Shown here: positions 14,381 through 20,520 of the stretch, piece after piece
How positions within the stretch are numbered: the first letter of the stretch is position 1
Layout of the letters: each line of letters starts with the position of its first letter
Virus record (IMG/VR): IMGVR_UViG_3300046792_000105
Span: 1 to 27,205 of that record
Direction: 5' to 3' (one strand)
Source of the DNA: a virus
DNA: 27,205 nt
Program-made: the position numbers and the translations under genes
Notes under the pieces: generated by a model
Seen by the model: only the letters and a program-made list of their open reading frames with translations
What the model was told of the DNA's origin: nothing
The model's database searches: none

Positions 14381-14431
14381 CCGCGCTGGGCTGACGGCCC
14401 AATAGGAGGCTGCTGTGCCCAGCCTGCGCGG
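14381..14431 (+). promoter_or_regulatory. Leader with two mutually exclusive stem-loops around a Shine-Dalgarno
   Basis: TGGGC (14387-14391) can pair locally with GCCCA (14397-14401), or as GCTGGGC (14385-14391) with the distant GCCCAGC (14417-14423). CCGCGC (14381-14386) is also complementary to GCGCGG (14426-14431). The long-range form encloses AGGAGG (14404-14409) and traps the GTG of the 12-codon ORF. Ribosomes translating that ORF would open the long-range stem. Confidence 0.4.
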
Positions 14432-14453
14432 TACCCGGGGGGCGCTTAGATGA
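14415..14453 (+). CDS. 12-residue leader peptide ORF, translationally coupled to the repeat protein
   Basis: GTG at 14415 has a perfect AGGAGG (14404-14409) 5 nt upstream and encodes MPSLRGTRGALR. Its TGA (14451-14453) overlaps the ATG of the 747-residue gene at 14450 as ATGA. The downstream gene has no comparably good Shine-Dalgarno sequence at the right spacing, so this short ORF probably delivers ribosomes to it. Confidence 0.45.
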   Translation: MPSLRGTRGALR

Positions 14454-16693
14454 CGACCCTGGTCAACAATTTCGAGGGCATCACCCCCAGCGGCACCACG
14501 CTGACCGCTGGGGCGGGTGGCAACACCGGCGGCGTATCCGGCAGCTTCTTCGACACCATCACGATCGTCGCCGGCGGGACGCTCGCCTCCGACTCCACCC
14601 ACGCCGCGCACGGCAACCTGGGTGTTAAGGTCGCGACCGGTGGCACCGCCGGTGGTTCGAGCTGCTCGTGGACGACGTCGCTCACCGGTTCCACAATCCC
14701 CACGGTGTGGTTCCGCGAATACCTGTATTTCACGGCTAACCCCGCCGCTCAGCACCGTGTTTTCGCCGCGCTGGCCGCCGCTGTCTGCGGCAGCATCAAC
14801 ATCAGCACGGCCGGGAAAGTCGTCGCGCAGAACGCCGCCGGGACAGCGGTCCTGACGTCCACCGCCTCGATCCCGCTTAATCAGTGGTTCCGGATCGAAG
14901 GGTTCATCACCGGCGACGCCGCCGTGGGGCAGATCGAGTTCAAGCTGTTCACCACCGCGCTGGACAGCGCCACGGCCGATGAGACGCAGACCTCTGCGGC
15001 GAACCTGAACACGAACGCCGCGATCACCCGGGCAGCGTTCGGCATCACGGGCACGTCGATCGCGAACGCCGGGCCGTACTGGATAGACGACGCTGGCGCG
15101 TCCGACGCCGGCTATCTCGGTCCGGTGGCTTCGCCGCCTGGCCCCGGGACGGCACGGCCCGGTAAGACGTGGCTGCGCAGGTTCCACCACCAGCAGCAGC
15201 AGCCGCCGGTTTCTGTCATCACCGCTGCCGTATCTGGGCCGCCGGTTTACCCGCTCGGTCACCCCATCCAGGCGAAGCAGTACCCGCCACTGCAAGGCGG
15301 GCGTACTAGCAACCGCAGGGGTGTCTTCGCCCAGGCTGGGCCTCCGGTACGGATGTGGGACGGCCCGGTTGCGTCCGTCCAGCCCCGGGTGCCGCCACCG
15401 CGTGGCCGGGTCACTGGCCAGCGTGGTGTCTACGGTCAGGCTGGGCCACCGGTCCGCATATGGACTGGGCCGGTTCAGGCCCGGCCACCGCTTGGGCGCG
15501 GCGGTCACGTCGCCACACGCACCGGCTTCTACGGCCAGAGCGGTCCACCGGTCAGGCAGTGGGACAGCCCGGTCCGCGCACCTATCCCCGCCCCGGTCCG
15601 TGGTGGCAGGGTCGCCAGCCGCGACGGCGTCTTCGCTCAGACTGGCCCGCCGGTCCGGCAGTGGCATGCGCCTGTGGGGGTGGGCCGTCAGCAGCTGCCG
15701 CAGCCCGTCCGTGGCCGGATCGTTACCAGGGCTGGCACCTTCGTCACCGTCGTCACCGGGGCCGGGCCGCCGGTCTACCCGCTGGGCCATCCGGTTCAGG
15801 CGAAGCGCTGGCCTACCCGTGGCGGCTCGGTCACCACCCGCGACGGCGTCTTTGATCAGGCCGGGCCGCCGGTACGGCAGTGGGACGGGCCGGTCCAGGC
15901 CCGCCAGCCGCTGCCAGCCCGTGGCCGTACCAGCAACCGGTCCGGGACGTTCACATTTGTCGCTACCGGCCAGGGGCCACCTGTCTATCCCCTGGGTCAT
16001 CCGGTCCAGGCGAAGCGTCTGCCCATCCGGGGTGGCCAGAACGCCAGCCGCGACGGCACCTTCGATCAGCAGGGGCCAGCGGTCAGGCAGTGGGATGGAC
16101 CTGTCCAGGCCCGTCAGCCACTTCCGCCGCGTGGCCGGGCGCAGGGCAGGGCTGGCACCTTCACGTTCGTCGCCACTGGCCAAGGTCCGCCCATCTACCC
16201 GCTGGGCCATCCGGTTCAGGCGAAGCGCCAGCCGCTGACTGGTGGCCGGGTCGTTCGCCGGGCCGGCACCTTCGCTCAAGCGGGGCCACCCGCCAGGGTC
16301 TGGCATGCGCCTGCCGGTGTCGGCCGTCAGCAGCCACCGCCACCCACCCGGGGACGGACGGGCTCGCAGCGCGGCCCCTACGCCCAGACTGGCCCCAAGG
16401 TCAGGCCGCTCCAGGGACCGGTGCGTGCCCGCCTGCCAGGCCCATACCGGTCCGGGCGCTCGGACTCCACGCTCCTGCCGGCGTTCGCTACCCCGCCACC
16501 ACTGATCTCTGTTGCTACGGGAACCGCAACTGTCAGCGACCCGCGCAGCGGCATCACGTCAGTAGCGGACCCGCGCAGCGGCATCCCCTCGGTGGCTGAG
16601 GCTGCCACTGGCATCACGTCGGCCACCGATCCGCGCAGCGGCATCGCTACCGTCGCCGACCCCAGGGATGGGCCTGGCGGCTCGGTAGGATAA
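14450..16693 (+). CDS. Appendage protein: concanavalin-like N-terminus and Pro/Arg/Gly repeat region
   Basis: A 747-residue protein. Residues 1 to about 225 look like a concanavalin/LamG-type beta-sandwich (NNFEGITPSGTTLT opening, WFREYLYFT, WFRIEGFITGD, PYWIDDAGASD close). Residues 263 to about 670 are a Pro/Gly/Arg/Gln-rich repeat array with two alternating motifs, GPPVYPLGHPVQAKR (4 copies) and GPPVRQWDGPVQAR (8 copies). The last three copies of the first motif are exactly 70 residues apart. Residues 695-744 are five decapeptides of VADPRSGITS type. No transmembrane segment. This suits a long flexible tail or head fibre carrying a carbohydrate-binding head. Translation is coupled to a 12-codon ORF by ATGA. 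Function inferred. Confidence 0.75.
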   Translation: MTTLVNNFEGITPSGTTLTAGAGGNTGGVSGSFFDTITIVAGGTLASDSTHAAHGNLGVKVATGGTAGGSSCSWTTSLTGSTIPTVWFREYLYFTANPAAQHRVFAALAAAVCGSINISTAGKVVAQNAAGTAVLTSTASIPLNQWFRIEGFITGDAAVGQIEFKLFTTALDSATADETQTSAANLNTNAAITRAAFGITGTSIANAGPYWIDDAGASDAGYLGPVASPPGPGTARPGKTWLRRFHHQQQQPPVSVITAAVSGPPVYPLGHPIQAKQYPPLQGGRTSNRRGVFAQAGPPVRMWDGPVASVQPRVPPPRGRVTGQRGVYGQAGPPVRIWTGPVQARPPLGRGGHVATRTGFYGQSGPPVRQWDSPVRAPIPAPVRGGRVASRDGVFAQTGPPVRQWHAPVGVGRQQLPQPVRGRIVTRAGTFVTVVTGAGPPVYPLGHPVQAKRWPTRGGSVTTRDGVFDQAGPPVRQWDGPVQARQPLPARGRTSNRSGTFTFVATGQGPPVYPLGHPVQAKRLPIRGGQNASRDGTFDQQGPAVRQWDGPVQARQPLPPRGRAQGRAGTFTFVATGQGPPIYPLGHPVQAKRQPLTGGRVVRRAGTFAQAGPPARVWHAPAGVGRQQPPPPTRGRTGSQRGPYAQTGPKVRPLQGPVRARLPGPYRSGRSDSTLLPAFATPPPLISVATGTATVSDPRSGITSVADPRSGIPSVAEAATGITSATDPRSGIATVADPRDGPGGSVG
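15236..16461 (+). repeat. In-frame Pro/Arg/Gly repeat array with a 210-bp higher-order unit
   Basis: Type A motif (GPPVYPLGHP) begins at 15236, 15764, 15974 and 16184; the last three are each 210 bp (70 codons) apart. Eight type B motifs (GPPVRxWxxPV or variants) lie between and around them, each followed by a basic RGR/RGG stretch and an RxGxF turn. The later copies are the most alike, which suggests recent duplication of the 210-bp unit. Confidence 0.85.
16532..16681 (+). repeat. Five 30-bp units encoding VADPRSGITS-type decapeptides
   Basis: Starting at Val695, five units of exactly ten codons read VSDPRSGITS, VADPRSGIPS, VAEAATGITS, ATDPRSGIAT and VADPRDGPGG. The array ends four codons before the stop codon of the repeat protein. 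The third and fifth units have diverged. Confidence 0.85.
16686..16691 (+). promoter_or_regulatory. TAGGAT -10 box, probable leaderless promoter
   Basis: TAGGAT matches the actinobacterial housekeeping -10 consensus and sits 8 nt before ATG 16700, inside the last codons of the repeat protein. The downstream gene lacks a Shine-Dalgarno sequence, consistent with transcription starting at or just before its ATG. No clear -35 is visible. Confidence 0.45.
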
Positions 16694-16699
16694 ATCTCC

Positions 16700-16987
16700 A
16701 TGGCTGAATTGTGGCGCGAGCAAGACGGGCTGACCCTGCACAGCCACTGGGACGCAGGCGGCGAATACTGGCTGGAGATCGTCCACGCCGAGCCCCGCGC
16801 CCTGTTCGGTGGCGAACTGCTCCGCATGGCACGCCGGGGCGAGACGATGTCCTGCCTCGAAGTGTCCACTGGCCCGGTTGGCGTCGGCAGCGTCGTCACC
16901 ATCCGCGCCCACGACCGGAACGCGGTCTACCGGCTCACCGAATACGACCGGCAGCACGATATTTATGCAGGTGAGTGGCCGGACTAA
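16700..16987 (+). CDS. Small hypothetical phage protein
   Basis: A 95-residue protein with mixed alpha/beta character, rich in Trp, Glu and Arg. GEYWLEIVHAEPRALFGGELLRMARRGE and GSVVTIRAHDRNAVYRLTEYD are the clearest segments, and the protein ends in EWPD. I recognise no family. It follows the repeat protein by 6 nt and probably starts from a leaderless transcript (TAGGAT at 16686-16691). Position between the appendage gene and the connector makes it a candidate small virion or assembly protein. Confidence 0.6.
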   Translation: MAELWREQDGLTLHSHWDAGGEYWLEIVHAEPRALFGGELLRMARRGETMSCLEVSTGPVGVGSVVTIRAHDRNAVYRLTEYDRQHDIYAGEWPD

Positions 16988-17030
16988 ACTGGCCACAGGT
17001 AGGCCGCGCTGACCCGAGGGTGGCTGCCGC
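16988..17030 (+). other. Short intergenic leader before the connector gene
   Basis: TAAACT (16984-16989) could be a -10 box. It is followed by GTAGGCCGC (16999-17007), which shares the GTAGGCC of the two conserved leaders, but P1, P2 and P3 cannot be drawn. I see it as a weak, possibly chance, resemblance. Confidence 0.25.
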
Positions 17031-17978
17031 ATGGGCGCGACCGTGTTCTTCCAGAACCAGGCTGGCAACGACATCGCCACCCTGGGGATGACCTTCCAGG
17101 TCAATAACGTCAACGCTGATCCCACCGCCGTCACGTGTGTCATCACTGACCCGACTGGCGCGGCCACCACGCACACGGTTGGCGCAGGCCCCTCGCCTGC
17201 CGACATCACCAAGCTGTCCACTGGCGTCTACCAGCTGCTCATCGGCTCCACGATCGTCGGCATGTGGTCATTCCAGTGGACCGGCACCGGCACCGCGTCA
17301 GAGCTGGACGCAGGCACCTGGACGGTCAACCCGGCAGGCACGATCCACCAGTTCTACACCAGCGTGGAGGAGCTGAAGTCCCGGCTGAACATCACCGACA
17401 CGGTCAGCGACTTCGAGCTGGAGCTGGCCGTGCAGGCGGCGGCGAGGTCGGTTGAGAGCTACTGCGGCCGGTTCTTCTACCAGGTGGCCGAGACCCGCAC
17501 CTACATGCCGTATGACATCTGGAGCCTGCCCGTCGATGATCTCGTTTCGGTCACGTCGATGGCCACCGACCAGGACGGCGACGGTGTGTTCGAGCAGTCA
17601 TGGGTGCTGGGCACCGACTTCGAGCTGGCGTTCGGGATGTGGGAGTTCAACCAGAACGTCACTGGCGAGGCCCGTCCCTACACCCAGATCCGGGCGATCA
17701 ACGCGGCCGGCGGCGGGAAGTTCTTCCCCTACACCTGGCCGTTCAGCCGGCTCGACCGCATCCAGATCATTGGCGTGTGGGGCTGGCCCACGGTGCCATA
17801 CCGGGTGAAGCAGGCCACCCTCCAGGTCGCCAGCGAGCTGTTCAAGCTGAAGGACTCACCGTTCGGCCTGGCCGGCACGTCGGAGTTCGGCATGGTGCGG
17901 CTGCCACGGGGCGGCAACCCTTATGTGGCGAGCCTGCTCTGCGACTACGCTAGCCCGATGCACAAGGTCGGGATCTGA
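17031..17978 (+). CDS. Head-tail connector (gp6-like) with N-terminal Ig-like domain
   Basis: A 315-residue protein. Residues 1 to about 103 form a beta-sandwich (VFFQNQAGNDIATLGMTF, VTCVITDPTGA, STGVYQLLIGST, WTGTGTASELDAGTWTVNPAG), like the Ig-type domains fused to phage adaptor proteins. From about 105, QFYTSVEELKSRLNITDTVSDFELELAVQAAARSVESYCGRFF is the helical hallmark of gp6-like head-tail connectors, which sit under the portal ring. The C terminus (VKQATLQVASELFKLKDSPFG) also fits the family. ATG at 17031 is preceded by a weak GAGGG. The stop overlaps the next ATG (TGATG). Role is well supported by pattern, though the family normally lacks so large an N-terminal domain. Confidence 0.78.
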   Translation: MGATVFFQNQAGNDIATLGMTFQVNNVNADPTAVTCVITDPTGAATTHTVGAGPSPADITKLSTGVYQLLIGSTIVGMWSFQWTGTGTASELDAGTWTVNPAGTIHQFYTSVEELKSRLNITDTVSDFELELAVQAAARSVESYCGRFFYQVAETRTYMPYDIWSLPVDDLVSVTSMATDQDGDGVFEQSWVLGTDFELAFGMWEFNQNVTGEARPYTQIRAINAAGGGKFFPYTWPFSRLDRIQIIGVWGWPTVPYRVKQATLQVASELFKLKDSPFGLAGTSEFGMVRLPRGGNPYVASLLCDYASPMHKVGI

Positions 17979-18388
17979 TGGCTGACCTGACCAGCGTCTG
18001 CAACGCGCTCGCCACCGTGCTCGATACGATCCCGGGCCTGCGGGTCAGCTCCGGGTTCACGTCCCAGGTGAACCCGCCGATGGCGATCGTTATGCCACAG
18101 CCGTCCCAGTCGCTGCGGTTCGACACGATGGGCGGCGGGATCAGCTACCTGCTGCGGATCGTGATCCTCGCCCAGTACGTCCAGGACTCCTCCTCGGTGA
18201 ATCAGCTCAACTCCTACATGGCCACCACCGGCCAGTTTTCGATCGCGGCGGTGATCCTGGCTAACCCCCGGCTCGGCGGTGCGGCAGAATCGGTGAACCT
18301 GGACTCGATGAGGGGGTACGGCCTGATGGAATGGGCCGGCCAGCAGTACCTCGGTGCCCAGGGGCTCGTCACAGTGCTGGCCACATGA
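17978..18388 (+). CDS. Tail terminator / tail completion protein candidate
   Basis: A 136-residue protein. LTSVCNALATVLDTIPGLRV is an opening helix followed by PPMAIVMPQP, and SYLLRIVILAQYVQDSSSVNQLNSYM is an alternating beta-strand and helix; this pattern is common to tail terminator proteins of actinobacterial siphophages, which cap the tail tube at the head junction. It follows the connector with a TGATG overlap and is upstream of the major tail gene, as expected for this role. The stop overlaps the next ATG as ATGA. Confidence 0.65.
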   Translation: MADLTSVCNALATVLDTIPGLRVSSGFTSQVNPPMAIVMPQPSQSLRFDTMGGGISYLLRIVILAQYVQDSSSVNQLNSYMATTGQFSIAAVILANPRLGGAAESVNLDSMRGYGLMEWAGQQYLGAQGLVTVLAT

Positions 18389-18618
18389 CGCTGCCCGAGA
18401 TCACCGAGATCCAGCGGTGGCAGGTTAAGCCGGGTGACCGGCTGCTCGCCTACGTGAACCGGGATGAGGTCAGCCAGGAAGAGGCCCGGATGATTGTGGA
18501 CCGGCTGCGGGCTACGCTCAAGCTGCCCGACCTGCCTATCGTGATCGTGACCAGAGAATGGGATTTCGCCGTCATGGGGGTACCCAGCGGCAAGGACGCA
18601 GCCAGAGGAGAATCGTGA
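18385..18618 (+). CDS. Small hypothetical protein
   Basis: A 77-residue protein. IQRWQVKPGDRLLAYVNRDEVSQEEARMIVDRLRATLKLPDLPIVIVTREWDFAVM forms a beta-alpha-beta pattern found in many small actinobacterial phage proteins of unknown function: a VKPGDRLL strand, a helix and a second strand. ATG 18385 overlaps the upstream stop (ATGA); longer frames further upstream are not supported. The stop overlaps the glycosyltransferase GTG (GTGA). Confidence 0.65.
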   Translation: MTLPEITEIQRWQVKPGDRLLAYVNRDEVSQEEARMIVDRLRATLKLPDLPIVIVTREWDFAVMGVPSGKDAARGES

Positions 18619-19685
18619 AGATCCCCAAGCGGGTGCTTATAGTGCACCCCGGGCCGCAGTTTTCCGTCCACGATGTTTTCGCCGGCTGGCAGGAAGCCTT
18701 CATCGAGGCTGGGATCGCCTGCCGGGACTACAACCTTGAGGACCGGATCGCATTCCACGATTCGGCCTACCTCTACACCGGCAAGCACGACGATCAGGGC
18801 AACCCCCAGTTCAAGAAAGCATTCCACGACAAGGCGATGGTTATCGGGGTGTCGGCGAACGGGATCTACGCCACCTGTTTCCAGTGGTGGCCCGACGTGG
18901 TGATCATCGTCTCGGCGTTCTTCATCCCCACTGAGTTCATGGACGTGCTCCGCTCACGCGGTATCAAGGTGGTGCTCCTGTTCACCGAGTCGCCGTATGA
19001 GGAGAAGCGGCAGCTGGAGCGTGCCCGCCACGCTGACCTGGTGCTGCTGAACGACCCACTGCTGATCGGCATGTATGACGAGGAGGGCATTCCCGCCCTC
19101 TACATGCCGCATGCTTACCGGCCTGGGCTGCACTACCCAGGTCCGGGCGAGGACCAGTTCATGACCGACTTCGTCTTCATCGGCACCATGTTCGCCTCCC
19201 GGCAGGAGTTCTTCGGCAAGATGCTGGCGCTCGGGGCGTTCGAGGGGCTCGACACCACGTTCGGCGGCAACTGGGCGACGGTGAAAGAAACCGACCCGCT
19301 GATGAAGCTGCTGTCGCATGAGCGGAAAGAATGCGTGGATAACGCGCTCACCACCCGGATCTACAAGTCCGCCAAGGTGGGGCTCAACATGTTCCGGCGC
19401 GAAAACGACGACGACACCACCGAAGGCTGGTCGGCCAGTCCCCGCGAGATCGAGATGGCCGCGTGCGGGCTGTTTTTCCTGCGCGAGTCCCGGCCCGAGT
19501 CGGACGAGCTGTTCCCCATGCTGCCCACCTACGCCAGCCCGGAGGACGCGGCCGAGCAGCTGCGCTGGTGGCTGGACCATGACGCGGCGCGGGGGATCGC
19601 GGCTATCCAGGCGCGGGCAGCTATCCGCCCCCGTACCTTCGCCGCCAATGTCCAGAAGCTACTTGGTGCGCTGGACGAGCTGTGA
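18615..19685 (+). CDS. CgeB-like GT-B glycosyltransferase in the tail module
   Basis: A 356-residue protein resembling the CgeB/YkvP-type glycosyltransferase group. RVLIVHPGPQFSVHDVFAGW is the first Rossmann strand and loop, DVVIIVSAFFIPTEFMDVLRSRGIKVVLLFTESP is a central strand, DFVFIGTMFASRQEFFGKML begins the second Rossmann domain, and WSASPREIEMAACGLFFLRESRPESDELF is the C-terminal donor-binding segment, where the family reads like REFEAAACG. GTG 18615 has AGAGGAG 4 nt upstream and overlaps the previous stop as GTGA. A long upstream extension is possible but unlikely. It is 7 kb from the other glycosyltransferases, between the tail terminator and major tail genes, so its acceptor may be a tail protein. 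Confidence 0.78.
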   Translation: MKIPKRVLIVHPGPQFSVHDVFAGWQEAFIEAGIACRDYNLEDRIAFHDSAYLYTGKHDDQGNPQFKKAFHDKAMVIGVSANGIYATCFQWWPDVVIIVSAFFIPTEFMDVLRSRGIKVVLLFTESPYEEKRQLERARHADLVLLNDPLLIGMYDEEGIPALYMPHAYRPGLHYPGPGEDQFMTDFVFIGTMFASRQEFFGKMLALGAFEGLDTTFGGNWATVKETDPLMKLLSHERKECVDNALTTRIYKSAKVGLNMFRRENDDDTTEGWSASPREIEMAACGLFFLRESRPESDELFPMLPTYASPEDAAEQLRWWLDHDAARGIAAIQARAAIRPRTFAANVQKLLGALDEL

Positions 19686-19691
19686 GGCGAC

Positions 19692-19928
19692 ATGGATCAG
19701 GCGTGGGCAGAGGGTTACCAGCCGGTAATGTGGTGCGACGCCTGTGGCAGTGACCTGCACCGGGTGGAATGGCTCACCGAGGCCGAGGCGGCTGAGCATG
19801 TCCGCGCCCAGCCCAAGACCCTGGCTAACTGGCGCAGTCTCGGCGAAGGGCCGGTCTCCTTCAAGGCCAAGGGCCGGGTGGTCTACGCCCGCTGCCTTAT
19901 CGACAGATGGATGCTCAACGGGGAGTGA
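19692..19928 (+). CDS. Helix-turn-helix protein, excisionase/MerR-type (HTH_17-like)
   Basis: A 78-residue DNA-binding protein. WLTEAEAAEHVRAQPKTLANWRSLGEGPVSFKAKGRVVYARCLIDRWM (28-75) fits the HTH_17/excisionase family: the first helix EAAEHV, the recognition helix PKTLANWRS, a wing and a C-terminal helix. Residues 14-20 contain a CDACGS CxxC pair that may bind zinc with the Cys/His that follow. It lies 24 nt upstream of the second conserved leader, which makes it a candidate regulator of the leaders. Excisionase activity is not supported because no integrase is in view. ATG 19692 has GAGG upstream. Confidence 0.7.
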   Translation: MDQAWAEGYQPVMWCDACGSDLHRVEWLTEAEAAEHVRAQPKTLANWRSLGEGPVSFKAKGRVVYARCLIDRWMLNGE

Positions 19929-19952
19929 CTTCCCGATTCTTCCCGCTAAGAT
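19925..19952 (+). promoter_or_regulatory. Putative promoter of the major tail gene (GTGACT-N16-TAAGAT)
   Basis: GTGACT (19925-19930) resembles a TTGACT-type -35 and is 16 nt before TAAGAT (19947-19952), a TANNNT -10. The transcript would begin close to helix P1 of the conserved leader (19959). The hexamer TAAGAT also precedes the first leader copy (84-89), which strengthens the case. Confidence 0.5.
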
Positions 19953-19958
19953 AGGGGC

Positions 19959-20048
19959 GACGGAGTAGGCCATCCCCGTCAGGCCGCAGCCGAGGGGAAT
20001 CCCGGTATCCGGCTGGAGCCCGCCATAGAACCCCACGGATACAGGGGA
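19959..20048 (+). ncRNA. Conserved structured 5' leader, copy B (upstream of the major tail gene)
   Basis: Shares with copy A (96-204) the P1 helix GACGG (19959-19963)/CCGTC (19976-19980) with the loop AGTAGGCCATC, then AGGCCGCAG (19981-19989), a P2-like stem GGGG AAT CCC region (19994-20003), and GCTGGAGCCCGCC (20012-20024). Helix P3 is GTATCCG (20005-20011) with CGGATAC (20036-20042): the same position as in copy A but different sequence, still 7 of 7 paired. Here P3 ends just before the Shine-Dalgarno AGGGGA (20043-20048). CCCC (20031-20034) in the P3 loop is complementary to the GGGG of that Shine-Dalgarno, so an H-type pseudoknot could hide it. A regulatory role is inferred. Confidence 0.7.
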
Positions 20049-20053
20049 ACACT

Positions 20054-20473
20054 GTGGCCAGGCTTCATGGAAAGAGCGGCTTCGTCTACATGGCGATCCC
20101 CTCGGGCGGAACGGCCAGCCCGATCGCGTTCCTGACCAACTGGAACATCAACTTCACCGTGGACCAGCCCGAGGTCACGGCGTTCGGTGACGCCAACAAG
20201 ATCTACGTGTCCGGGCTGCCTGACGCATCCGGTGACTTCACCGGGTTCTTCGATGACGCGAGCCGGCAGATCTACACCGCCGCCCGTGACGGTATCGCCA
20301 GGTCGTTCTATCTGTACCCGAACACTGTCGCGGACCCGAACATGTACTGGTTTGGGAACATTTTGCCCGATTTTCAGATTTCGGGTGGAATTTCCGAAGC
20401 GATCTCGATCAAGGCCAACTGGAAGGCCTCGACCGCGATCATCAAATATGCTCCCGTGGAAGGCTTCGGCTGA
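20054..20473 (+). CDS. Major tail protein candidate
   Basis: A 139-residue protein that is probably the tail tube subunit. It starts MARLHGKSGFVYM, which is short and strand-like, then has FLTNWNINFTVDQPEVTAFGD, a segment typical of small tail tube proteins, followed by DFTGFFDDASRQIYTAARD, a conserved helix-containing loop, and ends in KANWKASTAIIKYAPVEGFG. The GTG start has AGGGGA (20043-20048) 5 nt upstream. It lies between the tail terminator and the chaperone/tape measure region, as expected. Its own promoter and long structured leader fit a gene needed in high amounts. Short length compared with many tail tube proteins is the main reservation. Confidence 0.72.
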   Translation: MARLHGKSGFVYMAIPSGGTASPIAFLTNWNINFTVDQPEVTAFGDANKIYVSGLPDASGDFTGFFDDASRQIYTAARDGIARSFYLYPNTVADPNMYWFGNILPDFQISGGISEAISIKANWKASTAIIKYAPVEGFG

Positions 20474-20496
20474 CCGGGCCTGCCTGCTACGCTGCC

Positions 20497-20515
20497 CCCA
20501 GCTAATCCTGGGAGG
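20497..20515 (+). promoter_or_regulatory. Hairpin partly covering a Shine-Dalgarno
   Basis: CCCAG (20497-20501) pairs with CTGGG (20508-20512) around a 6-nt loop. The GGG at the 3' side is part of the GGGAGG (20510-20515) that serves ATG 20521. A TACGCT at 20488-20493 could be a -10 box. The hairpin could reduce translation of the lysin-like gene relative to the major tail gene. Confidence 0.35.
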
Positions 20516-20520
20516 CCGCG

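Noticed and set aside
13718-16306. 862-codon minus-strand open frame opposite the fibre protein gene
   Set aside because: It is the antisense of a repetitive, high-GC coding region. Its product is Arg/Asp/Pro-rich with no recognisable domain, and the plus-strand gene has clear repeats and domains.
15236-16681. CRISPR-like array
   Set aside because: The repeats are in frame, translate into regular protein motifs, and vary within the units; there are no spacers or cas genes.
16982-17030. Third copy of the conserved leader before the connector gene
   Set aside because: Only GTAGGCC and a TAAACT box are shared; P1, P2, P3 and the GCTGGAGCCCGCC block are missing.
96-20048. The two leader copies as att sites or recombination repeats
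   Set aside because: Differences are concentrated in compensating helix positions, and each copy is placed exactly before a start codon, which fits RNA function better than a DNA recombination site.
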